The translations under genes were made by a program, and so were the position numbers. A stretch of DNA of 64,000 bases from Flavobacterium cerinum (GTDB lineage: Bacteria; Bacteroidota; Bacteroidia; Flavobacteriales; Flavobacteriaceae). This document shows, in pieces, positions 1 through 6,055 of this stretch. The DNA is taken from NCBI RefSeq assembly GCF_024496085.1, contig NZ_CP101751.1, positions 558,001 through 622,000 of the forward strand, read 5' to 3'. Under the pieces are notes generated by a model. That model saw only the letters and a list, made by a program, of their open reading frames with translations, ran no database searches and had not been told where the DNA came from. How positions within the stretch are numbered: the stretch's first letter is position 1; each line of letters opens with the position of its first letter.

Positions 1-107
1 GCTTCTCCTGTTACAGGACATGTAGCAATTTGCGGAGCTGTCGCTTTATAATGCGTTCTTCTCTTATCTCTTCTTGTTTTCGAGGTTTTTCTCTTAGGAT
101 GTGCCAT
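1..107 (-). CDS. rpmF: 50S ribosomal protein L32 (partial)
   Basis: Reading the minus strand from the ATG at 107 gives [17 protein letters not shown] followed by HYKATAP and a CPVTGE segment, the unmistakable N-terminus of bacterial L32. Only the first 35 codons are inside the window; the 3' end lies beyond base 1. L32 is a small zinc-ribbon or zinc-ribbon-like protein of the large subunit; the Cys of the CPVTGE segment would be one ligand. It starts 9 bases after the DUF177 stop, the usual yceD-rpmF order, so the two are almost certainly co-transcribed. Confidence 0.97.
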   Translation of the reverse strand, partial: MAHPKRKTSKTRRDKRRTHYKATAPQIATCPVTGE

Positions 108-116
108 CTTACTATA

Positions 117-650
117 TTATTTATCCGTTAATAGTTGTTTTAATTTGTCCCATCTGGGATCTGTATTTTCTTCTTCTTTGTGTTCTTCTTTTGGAGCCAA
201 TTCATTTAAGCGATCAATTGCTTCTGATTTCAATGTTCCGTCTTTTACTCCGGGATGAATCCTTTTTGTTGGAACCGACAGCACAATTGACTCATAAATA
301 TACTGCTTAATATTGACCTGAAATTCACCATGAGGCAACACCAGCCACTCATCGTTCTCATCATTATAGGTATCACCGAATTTTACAATCAAATTCATTT
401 TACCTTTAATCGGCAAATCAAAATCTTCATTAGTTAAATCACAAGGAACATTAACTTCTCCTTTATGTTTAAAACTAAGTTCAAGCATCGTACTTTTTTT
501 GTCCAGAATCACATCGACTTTGACGTTGACATCATTATATTCATCAAAACCAAAGCTCTCAAAGAACTTCTTATCTATATGATATTCAAACTGATGCTTC
601 CCTTGCTTTAATCCGACAAAGGGGATCAAAAAATCTTTATCATTATTCAT
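117..650 (-). CDS. DUF177 (YceD-like) protein upstream of rpmF
   Basis: The 177-residue protein has the DUF177/YceD layout: an N-terminal beta-rich part, a central CDLTNEDFDLP segment (the family usually has a CxRCLE-type motif here; this copy has one Cys), and an acidic C-terminal half ending in the DPRWDKLKQLL motif that is typical of the family. In other bacteria this protein is linked to ribosomal RNA or large-subunit biogenesis, and in plants to 23S rRNA accumulation; here that role is inferred from family and position. It is the first gene of a two-gene unit with rpmF and has its own promoter at 670-698. Confidence 0.9.
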   Translation of the reverse strand: MNNDKDFLIPFVGLKQGKHQFEYHIDKKFFESFGFDEYNDVNVKVDVILDKKSTMLELSFKHKGEVNVPCDLTNEDFDLPIKGKMNLIVKFGDTYNDENDEWLVLPHGEFQVNIKQYIYESIVLSVPTKRIHPGVKDGTLKSEAIDRLNELAPKEEHKEEENTDPRWDKLKQLLTDK

Positions 651-669
651 AACAACAGTTTTGAGCGTG

Positions 670-698
670 CAAAGATATAAAATTATTGTAATTTCAAA
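670..698 (-). promoter_or_regulatory. Bacteroidetes-type promoter for DUF177-rpmF
   Basis: On the minus strand TTTG (698-695) is followed after 17 bases by TATCTTTG (677-670), matching the Bacteroidetes TTTG / TAnnTTTG consensus. The -7 box ends 19 bases before the DUF177 ATG, giving a very short leader. Confidence 0.7.
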
Positions 699-720
699 CG
701 AGTTGTAAACATTTTTTTGT

Positions 721-1770
721 TTATAACTGTTTTTGTTTGGTTTTCAAAGGGTTTTTAACCAGTTCTTTATGCTCGTTCCGGTTATTGTAAATATCAATTG
801 CCAGATAAACAGCTTCTTTAAACGAATTATAATCCGCTTCTCCTTTACCGGCAATCTCATAAGCCGTTCCATGATCGGGTGACGTTCTGATTTTTTCCAG
901 TCCGGCCGTATAATTCACTCCGTTTCCGAACGATAATGTTTTAAAAGGCACCAATCCCTGATCGTGATAATTGGCAATAACAGCATCATATTTTTCATAC
1001 TGACTTAATCCGAAAAAGCTATCTGCCGAAAACGGTCCGAAAACCATAATTCCTTCATCAAATAATTTTTTCAAAGCCGGTTTGATTACCTCATCATCCT
1101 CTTTTCCGATCACACCGTTATCTCCACAATGCGGATTCAATCCTAAAACAGCAATTTTTGGTCTTGTAACACCAAAATCGGCAATCAGTGTTTTATGAAC
1201 GGTTTCAATTTTTTTACGAATGAGTTCTTCCGTCAGGTGATTTGATATTTCATTAACCGGAATATGATCGGTAAACAATCCTACTCTTAAGTTATCCTGA
1301 ACCATCAGCATCAACGCATCACCTTCCAACTCCTGATCCAGATAATCAGTATGTCCCGGAAAATGAAATTCCTCCGATTGTATATTATATTTATTAATCG
1401 GAGCCGTTACCAATACATCAATCAACCCTTCTTTTAACGCTTTTGTAGCCGAAGTAAATGAACGAATCGCATATTTACCGACATTTTCATCATTAACTCC
1501 AAATTCCAGATTCACACCTTCCCGCCATACATTCAACACATTAATTTTTCCGGGAACGATTTGTTCTAATTTGTCTATTCCCTGAAGATTTGCATTTAAC
1601 TGTAGTGTCTTCTTTATAAAGGAGAGGATTTTTACATTAGCAAAAATAACCGGCGTGCAAAGCTCCAGCATACGAGTATCTTCAAACGTCTTCAGTATTA
1701 CCTCGCTCCCGATTCCATTTAAATCTCCCACGGAAATTCCTACAATTATATTTTCTGCTTTTTTCACCAT
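721..1770 (-). CDS. pdxA: 4-hydroxythreonine-4-phosphate dehydrogenase
   Basis: This 349-residue protein is PdxA, which oxidises 4-phosphohydroxy-L-threonine with NAD in the DXP-dependent pathway to pyridoxal phosphate. The N-terminal GISVGDLNGIGSEV matches the family's G(D)PxGIGPE start. The metal-binding histidines are visible in FPGHTDYL, GLNPHCGDNG and NYHDQGLVPFK, and the length is normal. It ends about 70 bases before DUF177 but that gene has its own promoter, so they need not share a transcript. It is divergent from ribE, another cofactor gene. Confidence 0.96.
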   Translation of the reverse strand: MVKKAENIIVGISVGDLNGIGSEVILKTFEDTRMLELCTPVIFANVKILSFIKKTLQLNANLQGIDKLEQIVPGKINVLNVWREGVNLEFGVNDENVGKYAIRSFTSATKALKEGLIDVLVTAPINKYNIQSEEFHFPGHTDYLDQELEGDALMLMVQDNLRVGLFTDHIPVNEISNHLTEELIRKKIETVHKTLIADFGVTRPKIAVLGLNPHCGDNGVIGKEDDEVIKPALKKLFDEGIMVFGPFSADSFFGLSQYEKYDAVIANYHDQGLVPFKTLSFGNGVNYTAGLEKIRTSPDHGTAYEIAGKGEADYNSFKEAVYLAIDIYNNRNEHKELVKNPLKTKQKQL

Positions 1771-1790
1771 GCCGACTAGTTATTTATTAC

Positions 1791-1812
1791 TAATTTTGGA
1801 TATGCAAATTTA
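1791..1812. promoter_or_regulatory. Back-to-back -7-like boxes between pdxA and ribE
   Basis: TAATTTTG (1791-1798, plus strand) fits the TAnnTTTG box for ribE, and the reverse complement of 1805-1812 reads TAAATTTG for pdxA. I found no good -33 TTG partner for either, so these are candidates only. Confidence 0.4.
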
Positions 1813-1828
1813 GCAAAATAAATCAGTT

Positions 1829-2425
1829 ATGTTTACAGGAATTATCGAAACTCTCGGAACCATCCGGAACATCCAAAAAGACAATGACAATATCCATATT
1901 CATGTCCAATCTTCCATAACCCATGAGCTTAAAATTGACCAAAGTGTTTCCCATAATGGCGTATGTTTAACCGTTGTAGCCATTGACGGCGACACCTATA
2001 CCGTAACCGCTATTAAAGAAACCCTTGAAAAAACCAATCTGGGCACATGGCAAACGGGTGATTTGATCAATCTGGAGCGAGGCATGAAATTAGGAGATCG
2101 ACTAGATGGTCATATTGTACAAGGACATGTAGACCAGATCGGAACTTGTAAAAATATACAAGACGCCAACGGAAGTTATTATTTCACTTTTGAATACGAC
2201 AAAAATTTACAGAATATCACGATTGAAAAAGGCTCAATTACAGTTAACGGGGTAAGCCTTACCGTTGTTAATTCAAAAGAGAATGAATTTAGCGTCGCTA
2301 TTATTCCTTATACTATGGAGCACACCAATTTCAAAAATTTCAAAGTCGGAACGACCATTAATCTCGAGTTTGATGTCATTGGAAAATATGTCAGCAGGCT
2401 ACATGAACTGCGTGAGTCGTCCTAA
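1829..2425 (+). CDS. ribE: Riboflavin synthase, alpha chain
   Basis: RibE joins two molecules of 6,7-dimethyl-8-ribityllumazine to make riboflavin. The 198-residue protein shows the two homologous lumazine-binding barrels: the first starts MFTGIIETLG and the second begins near residue 98 with HIVQGHVDQIG; both contain the VNGVSLTV / HNGVCLTV segment. The catalytic core is intact. The 3' end is altered: an IS3 element starts at 2420, so the last Ser and the stop codon TAA (2423-2425) come from the IS inverted repeat. Joining the flanks without the IS gives an end reading ESGQRK-stop instead of ESS-stop. Loss of a few C-terminal residues is unlikely to abolish activity, but this is inference. 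No FMN riboswitch is visible upstream. Confidence 0.96.
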   Translation: MFTGIIETLGTIRNIQKDNDNIHIHVQSSITHELKIDQSVSHNGVCLTVVAIDGDTYTVTAIKETLEKTNLGTWQTGDLINLERGMKLGDRLDGHIVQGHVDQIGTCKNIQDANGSYYFTFEYDKNLQNITIEKGSITVNGVSLTVVNSKENEFSVAIIPYTMEHTNFKNFKVGTTINLEFDVIGKYVSRLHELRESS

Positions 2426-2437
2426 AATAGGTTGACA
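2420..2437 (+). repeat. IS3 inverted repeat, ribE side
   Basis: TCCTAAAATAGGTTGACA pairs with the reverse complement of 3703-3720, differing only at repeat positions 5 and 11. It includes the ribE stop codon. Confidence 0.9.
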
Positions 2438-2454
2438 GATTTTACAATAAATTT

Positions 2455-3291
2455 TTAGATTAACCAGTCAGACTTACCTGGCTGGTTTTTTTCATGTATA
2501 AAGTTAGGCGTTTTCATTTTTAAACTCAAATGAGGTCTTTTAGTATTATAAGTTTCTATTGCCGTTTTTACAAGTTTTTCTAATGTTGCGCCATCTTTAC
2601 ATTTGTAAATCAAAAATTCGTTTTTTAAAATTCCGTTTATTCTTTCAGCTAACGCATTTTGATAACAATCATATCCATCGGTCATAGAAGGTATAATATT
2701 GTTTTTTGCTAATACTTCCTGGTAAATTTTAGAACAATATTGTAAACCTCTATCGGAGTGATGTATAAGCGGTAATGTTGATTTTCTATTCTTAACTGCC
2801 ATTTTTAATGCTTGTACTACATTTTCAGAACTCATATCATCACTCAGTTTATAACCCATTATTTTTCTGCTATAAGCATCCGTAACTAACGATAGATAAT
2901 GCGTTTTCTGATATGATTTGATATAAGTAATATCACTAACGTATACCTGTTCGGGACGGTTAATCTCACACTCTTGCAAAAGATTTTCGTACTTGTGTAG
3001 CCAATGTTTAGAATAGGTAGTTTTAATATAGCTCTTCATTGGTTTAACTAGTAACCTCTCTCTTCTTAGATAATCAAATAAAGCATCACGACCTATCTTT
3101 ACACCCTGTTGATCAAATTGTTTTGAAAGTAGGTAATATAGCTTACGTGTTCCTATACGTGGCATTTCCAATCGCAAAGAAAGAACCAGATGCTTTACTT
3201 TGTGTAGCTCAGATTCACGATTGAGGATTCTTTTTTGTTCCTGATATATAGCTTGCCTACTCATCCCAAACAATCGACAACTTTTGGACAA
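2455..3291 (-). CDS. IS3 transposase OrfB (DDE catalytic part)
   Basis: OrfB carries an N-terminal HTH_21-like segment (SRQAIYQEQKR, then RIGTRKLYYLLSKQ) and an RNase H-fold integrase core. The acidic triad can be read as the Asp of YVSDITYIK, the Asp of HHSDRGLQYC and the Glu of NALAERINGILK; the last two are separated by 35 residues, the D(35)E spacing of the IS3 family. The isolated ORF opens with TTG at 3291, but its frame is open further upstream to the frameshift heptamer at 3345-3339, so the natural product is an OrfAB fusion made by -1 slippage. It is intact to its stop at 2455. Confidence 0.93.
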   Translation of the reverse strand: MSKSCRLFGMSRQAIYQEQKRILNRESELHKVKHLVLSLRLEMPRIGTRKLYYLLSKQFDQQGVKIGRDALFDYLRRERLLVKPMKSYIKTTYSKHWLHKYENLLQECEINRPEQVYVSDITYIKSYQKTHYLSLVTDAYSRKIMGYKLSDDMSSENVVQALKMAVKNRKSTLPLIHHSDRGLQYCSKIYQEVLAKNNIIPSMTDGYDCYQNALAERINGILKNEFLIYKCKDGATLEKLVKTAIETYNTKRPHLSLKMKTPNFIHEKNQPGKSDWLI

Positions 3292-3293
3292 AC

Positions 3294-3686
3294 TTATTCC
3301 TGCTCCTTCCCGGAGTCGGAAGATGGTTTGGGAGAAAACTTTTTTCGGATCTGAGTCCCGTACTGACTATCAGAAATGTCGATCATCGTATTGAGAATCT
3401 TATTTCGAAGTTTCTCATCGGCCAGTTCTTTCTCTAGTCGCTTAATAATCTGAGCCGGAGTTTCTTTAGATTTAGACATAAATAACAGATTTGGTTTACT
3501 CCAATCTAAGTTACCATATTTTCGCAGCCAAACCAAAACTGTACTTCTTCCCTGGATGCCGTAAACAGATTGAGCCTGTTTGTAGGTCATTTCACCTTGC
3601 TCAACTCGCGAAATTATTGCTAATTTAAAAGCCATGTTGTAATCCTTTTGACTACGTTTAATAGCTGTATTGGTTTTGTCTTTCAT
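3294..3686 (-). CDS. IS3 transposase OrfA (HTH, leucine-zipper)
   Basis: This 130-residue protein has an N-terminal helix-turn-helix of the IS3 OrfA type (YNMAFKLAIISRVEQGE, then VYGIQGRSTVLVWLRKYG) that would bind the element's ends, and a C-terminal heptad region (IKRLEKELADEKLRNKIL) suited to dimerisation. It terminates at TAA 3296-3294. A slippery A AAA AAG lies in the correct phase at 3345-3339, near codon 114-116, allowing ribosomes to shift into orfB. Confidence 0.92.
   Translation of the reverse strand: MKDKTNTAIKRSQKDYNMAFKLAIISRVEQGEMTYKQAQSVYGIQGRSTVLVWLRKYGNLDWSKPNLLFMSKSKETPAQIIKRLEKELADEKLRNKILNTMIDISDSQYGTQIRKKFSPKPSSDSGKEQE
3339..3345 (-). promoter_or_regulatory. -1 programmed ribosomal frameshift site (A AAA AAG)
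   Basis: On the minus strand the heptamer A-AAA-AAG spans 3345 to 3339 with AAA and AAG exactly in the orfA reading frame (the Lys-Lys of RKKFS). Slipping back one base continues as VFSQTIFRLREGAGISLSKS into orfB without a stop. This is the classical IS3 arrangement. I did not identify the stimulatory structure. Confidence 0.85.
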
Positions 3687-3702
3687 AATAAAGTCGATTT
3701 GT

Positions 3703-3720
3703 TGTCAACTTATTTCAGGA
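3703..3720 (+). repeat. IS3 inverted repeat, orfA side
   Basis: The reverse complement, TCCTGAAATAAGTTGACA, matches the other terminus at 16 of 18 positions. The orfA ATG is 17 bases inside it. Confidence 0.9.
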
Positions 3721-3735
3721 CGGGACAGCGAAAAT

Positions 3736-3768
3736 AAAAAAAGCGTCCTTTATTCGGACGCTTTTTTT
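3736..3768. terminator. Bidirectional terminator, original ribE end
   Basis: GCGTCC (3743-3748) pairs with GGACGC (3756-3761), extended by seven A:T pairs on each side, so it works on both strands. It would originally have ended ribE on the plus strand and the small PID-CTERM-like gene on the minus strand. The IS insertion has moved it 1.3 kb from ribE. Confidence 0.85.
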
Positions 3769-3965
3769 GTATGTTCATTTACAAGATAATAAAATGCATA
3801 TAACAAACCTATACCTAACAGCAAATATACATTTTCATCAATAGGCAATCCCGGCGCAGGAGGTGCACCATTTTCAGGAGGCGGCGGTACCGGAGCTCCC
3901 ATAACCGATAATGTATTCAAAACGAAACAGGAAATAACTCCTATTTTTAAAAAGCTGTTTTTCAT
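3750..3965 (-). CDS. Small PID-CTERM-like exported protein
   Basis: Taking the ATG at 3965, the product is 71 residues: a signal peptide (MKNSFLKIGVISCFVLNTLSVMG), a proline-rich linker (APVPPPPENGAPPAPG), the tripeptide PID, one hydrophobic helix (VYLLLGIGLLYAFYYLV) and a short charged tail. Linker, PID, helix and basic tail match the architecture of the Bacteroidetes 'PID-CTERM protein-sorting' small proteins, named from memory. A longer reading from 4061 is possible in frame but adds a non-signal-like N-terminus, so the shorter start is preferred. Function is unknown; such proteins are common in Flavobacteria. Its stop codon lies in the loop of the terminator. Confidence 0.75.
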   Translation of the reverse strand: MKNSFLKIGVISCFVLNTLSVMGAPVPPPPENGAPPAPGLPIDENVYLLLGIGLLYAFYYLVNEHTKKASE

Positions 3966-4398
3966 TTGGTAAAAGTAAAAAATATTCTTAACGTAAATAA
4001 AAAATATTTTACAAGAAATTGTTAATCTAATTGAAATAATCTCAGGATTTATTAAAATCACAAGCTTTAAACAATCCTTACTTCGGATACGAATGTAGCA
4101 AGTTTTTTTAACAAAACAATGCTTTTTTCAAAAAATATAGACGAAAAACACTTTTTTATTGATTAACTACTAAAACCTGACAATGTTGTCCCTCAATGAC
4201 TTATTTCTGTCCCAATAACATGATCATCATATTTCACTTCTTCTTATTTCCAAATGATTTACCACATAATTGGTCTTAAATAAAAACGTTACTTTTCATT
4301 CTTTATTCTATAAAACTATTGTATCGTTGTTACCGTAATTCATATTCTTTTATAATCCGATCTAAAATCTATTTATTTCTACTTTAAAAACACTTTAT
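3966..4398. other. AT-rich intergenic stretch
   Basis: I see no coding region, tRNA or strong hairpin here. It holds whatever promoters serve the small exported protein (minus) and the lipoprotein-like gene (plus); no clear TTG / TAnnTTTG pair was found. Confidence 0.6.
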
Positions 4399-4509
4399 AT
4401 AAAATCTATTCACCTCCTTATTATCTCTATTTTATCTTTAGCCGGGATCATCTCCGTCTCATGCAATAATATAGCTGCCGGAAGTTATCCATATGCAGAA
4501 CATTATGAA
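4399..4509 (+). other. In-frame signal-peptide extension without canonical start
   Basis: Reading in the frame of the gene at 4510, codons from 4399 give (I/M)KSIHLLIISILSLAG, IISVSC, then NNIAAGSYPYAEHYE running into the ATG at 4510. This is a typical lipoprotein signal peptide: K near the start, hydrophobic core, Cys after VS. The frame is open back to 4366 but holds no ATG, GTG or TTG; the residue where Met is expected is ATA (4399) or possibly ATT. Either an unusual start codon is used, the start was mutated, or the gene is now translated from 4510 without export. Confidence 0.55.
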
Positions 4510-4887
4510 ATGGACATATCTGAAGAACTTTTAATTACCGCTATCAAAAATTTCAAAAAATACCATCCCGAATTTACGCCCCCAAATGCAGTAACTATAA
4601 AAGGCAATCCTTCCTCTTTAAAAGACGGTCGTGACGGAACAGATGATTTTTGGCATCACCTCTATTTTTATTATCCGGACAGCGATCAAATTATATACGC
4701 ATGGAGTCGACCGATAAACAGTTCCCGAACAGCATTCGCTTTAGTCGGTATCAATCAAGGTTTAGAACTCGGAAACTGGAAACTAATCAATCACGATTTA
4801 AAAGGAGAAGAAAACAGACATCAAAAAGAAAAATTCGAACAGCTTATTATTAAAGGTATCAAAAAAGAACTATCCTCCTTAAAATGA
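4510..4887 (+). CDS. Hypothetical protein, probable (ex-)lipoprotein
   Basis: From the first ATG the product is 125 residues, largely hydrophilic, with a predicted helical start (EELLITAIKNFKKYHPEF), a central aromatic strand region (DDFWHHLYFYYP, QIIYAWSRP) and a basic C-terminus (KGIKKELSSLK). I do not recognise the family. The conserved-looking body with a lipoprotein signal directly upstream in frame (4399-4509) suggests the native protein begins earlier and is anchored in the envelope. It stands alone between two AT-rich gaps. Confidence 0.65.
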   Translation: MDISEELLITAIKNFKKYHPEFTPPNAVTIKGNPSSLKDGRDGTDDFWHHLYFYYPDSDQIIYAWSRPINSSRTAFALVGINQGLELGNWKLINHDLKGEENRHQKEKFEQLIIKGIKKELSSLK

Positions 4888-4932
4888 ATACATCATAATT
4901 AAAAGCATGTATTACAAATCCGTGATAGCTGC

Positions 4933-4975
4933 TTGCTATACCTGACAGGTTTTAAAAACCTGCCTGGTATAGCAA
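4933..4975. repeat. Long interrupted palindrome
   Basis: TTGCTATACC (4933-4942) pairs with GGTATAGCAA (4966-4975), and inside it CAGGTTTT (4946-4953) pairs with AAAACCTG (4955-4962). It lacks a run of T after the stem, so it is not a classical terminator. It has the look of a dispersed intergenic palindrome; only one copy is in this window. Confidence 0.6.
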
Positions 4976-4979
4976 CAAA

Positions 4980-5007
4980 AAAAGCCTTACATTACTGCAA
5001 GGCTTTT
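4980..5007. terminator. Rho-independent terminator
   Basis: AAAAGCCTT (4980-4988) pairs with AAGGCTTTT (4999-5007) around a 10-base loop, with A- and T-rich flanks on both sides. It can end the plus-strand hypothetical gene and the minus-strand tRNA. Confidence 0.7.
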
Positions 5008-5021
5008 CGTTTTTCAACCAG

Positions 5022-5095
5022 TGGTCCCACTTGGGCTCGAACCAAGGACCACCTGATTATGAGTCAGGTGCTCTAACCAACTGAGCTATAGGACC
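5022..5095 (-). tRNA. tRNA with CAU anticodon (Met or Ile2)
   Basis: The minus strand folds as a complete 74-nt tRNA: acceptor GGTCCTA with TGGGACC, D-arm GCTC...GAGC, anticodon stem CCTGA/TCAGG around loop CTCATAA, T-arm CTTGG TTCGAGC CCAAG, discriminator A. The anticodon is CAT. G1-C72 pairing excludes an initiator tRNA. Whether it is elongator Met or the lysidine-modified Ile2 cannot be decided safely by eye; the C4-G69 and C5-G68 pairs are features associated with Ile2. CCA is not encoded. Confidence 0.93.
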
Positions 5096-5108
5096 GGTTT
5101 AGAGGGTG

Positions 5109-5140
5109 CAATATTACTATTATTTTTCGTTTGATGCAAA
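5109..5140 (-). promoter_or_regulatory. Probable promoter for the tRNA
   Basis: On the minus strand TTTG (5140-5137), 20 bases, then TAATATTG (5116-5109), one mismatch from TAnnTTTG, ending 13 bases before the tRNA 5' end. It overlaps no gene; mce ends at 5142. Confidence 0.5.
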
Positions 5141-5141
5141 C

Positions 5142-5546
5142 TTATTCCGAAATTTCTTGACACAACTCCACCAATACTCCATTTGTCCCTTTTGGGTGCA
5201 AAAAGGCCACCAACTTGTTATCCGCACCTTTTTTAGGTACTTCATTCAAAACGGTAAAACCTTCTGCCTTTAAACGGGCAATCTCCGAAACAATATCTTC
5301 CACATCAAATGCAATATGATGGATTCCTTCTCCTTTTTTCTCGATGAATTTCGCAATCGGACTATCCGGATTAGTTGCTTCCAACAATTCAATCTTATTC
5401 GGCCCGTTCATAAAAAAAGATGTTTTTACACCTTCGCTCGCCACTTCCTCCTGTTTGTATGCCGGAGCACCGAATAATTTCTCAAAAACAACATTGGAGA
5501 CTTCCAAATCTTTTACAGCAATCCCGATATGTTCAATTTTTCTCAT
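5142..5546 (-). CDS. mce: Methylmalonyl-CoA epimerase
   Basis: The protein interconverts (R)- and (S)-methylmalonyl-CoA in the propionyl-CoA/succinyl-CoA route. It is a vicinal-oxygen-chelate fold: first half beginning MRKIEHIGIAVKDLE with the first metal His, second half with GIHHIAFDVEDI and the terminal VLVELCQ Glu ligand. I start it at the ATG at 5546 (134 residues), because the 12 extra residues from 5582 precede the conserved N-terminus and overlap the leader. It has its own promoter and is divergent from rbfA. Confidence 0.95.
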   Translation of the reverse strand: MRKIEHIGIAVKDLEVSNVVFEKLFGAPAYKQEEVASEGVKTSFFMNGPNKIELLEATNPDSPIAKFIEKKGEGIHHIAFDVEDIVSEIARLKAEGFTVLNEVPKKGADNKLVAFLHPKGTNGVLVELCQEISE

Positions 5547-5593
5547 TGTATTAATTTCAATTTTTAATTCTTTTGGTCGCAATCTTGCGAAAA

Positions 5594-5622
5594 CAAAGAT
5601 AAAAAACTTTATCCGCCTACAA
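5594..5622 (-). promoter_or_regulatory. Bacteroidetes-type promoter for mce
   Basis: Minus strand: TTG (5622-5620), 18 bases, TATCTTTG (5601-5594). This is a near-consensus pair about 47 bases upstream of the mce ATG. Confidence 0.7.
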
Positions 5623-5650
5623 CTTTAAAACTTTACAACCCAAAAAATTG

Positions 5651-5658
5651 TACTTTTG
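5651..5658 (+). promoter_or_regulatory. -7 box of rbfA, four bases before the ATG
   Basis: TACTTTTG matches TAnnTTTG exactly, and only 4 bases separate it from the rbfA ATG at 5663. Transcription starting the usual 5-8 bases downstream would give a leaderless or almost leaderless mRNA. The -33 region has only TTTA-like sequence. Confidence 0.6.
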
Positions 5659-5662
5659 CATC

Positions 5663-6055
5663 ATGGAAACAAATAGACAAAAAAAGATAGGAACCGTTTT
5701 GCAGAAAGATCTTGTTGATATTCTGCAGGGCGAAGTGCGTAAAAACGGAATTAGTAATCTAATTATTTCCGTATCGAAAGTAAGTGTAACCACCGATTTA
5801 TCAATCGCAAAAGTATACCTGAGTATTTTTCCGGCCGACAAAGGTCCTGAAATACTAAATGCCATTCGTACCAATACCCCGTTAATCAAACACGATTTAT
5901 CACAACGGGTAAAATTACAATTACGTAAAGTACCGAATCTGGCTTTCTACATTGATGACAGTCTTGATTATATCGAAAAAATCGACAAAGCTCTTTCAGG
6001 AGAAGAAAACCCAATTGAAAATCCGGATCTTTTAATCAAAAGAAAAAAATCGTAG
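5663..6055 (+). CDS. rbfA: Ribosome-binding factor A
   Basis: RbfA binds the immature 30S subunit and assists late maturation of 16S rRNA. The protein (130 residues from the ATG at 5663) has the KH-like fold signature: basic start ETNRQKKIGTVLQKDL, central ISVSKVSVTTDLSIAKVYLSIF, then LRKVPNLAFYIDDSLDYIEKID. A TTG five codons upstream is in frame but lies inside the -7 promoter box, so the ATG is preferred. The next gene starts immediately after its TAG. Confidence 0.95.
   Translation: METNRQKKIGTVLQKDLVDILQGEVRKNGISNLIISVSKVSVTTDLSIAKVYLSIFPADKGPEILNAIRTNTPLIKHDLSQRVKLQLRKVPNLAFYIDDSLDYIEKIDKALSGEENPIENPDLLIKRKKS

Larger units (their letters stand above)
2420..3720 (-). mobile_element. Complete IS3-family insertion sequence
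   Basis: The element is 1301 bp, bounded by imperfect 18-bp inverted repeats (2420-2437 and 3703-3720, 16 of 18 identical). Inside, on the minus strand, lie orfA (helix-turn-helix) and orfB (DDE transposase), with a canonical A AAA AAG frameshift heptamer. Both ORFs are full length and uninterrupted, so it may be active. The dinucleotide CG flanks both ends on the outside; it is either a 2-bp target repeat or extra terminal sequence, and no longer duplication is visible. It has landed in the final codons of ribE, in opposite orientation to that gene. Confidence 0.93.

Noticed and set aside
1771..1828. FMN riboswitch before ribE
   Set aside because: Only 58 bases separate pdxA and ribE; there is no room and no RFN signature.
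3750..4061. The longer 103-codon version of the small exported protein
   Set aside because: The extra 32 residues before the 3965 ATG have no conserved look and would bury the signal peptide internally.
5617..5889. A 90-codon minus-strand frame opposite rbfA
   Set aside because: rbfA is clearly coding on the plus strand and this frame has no motif or promoter.
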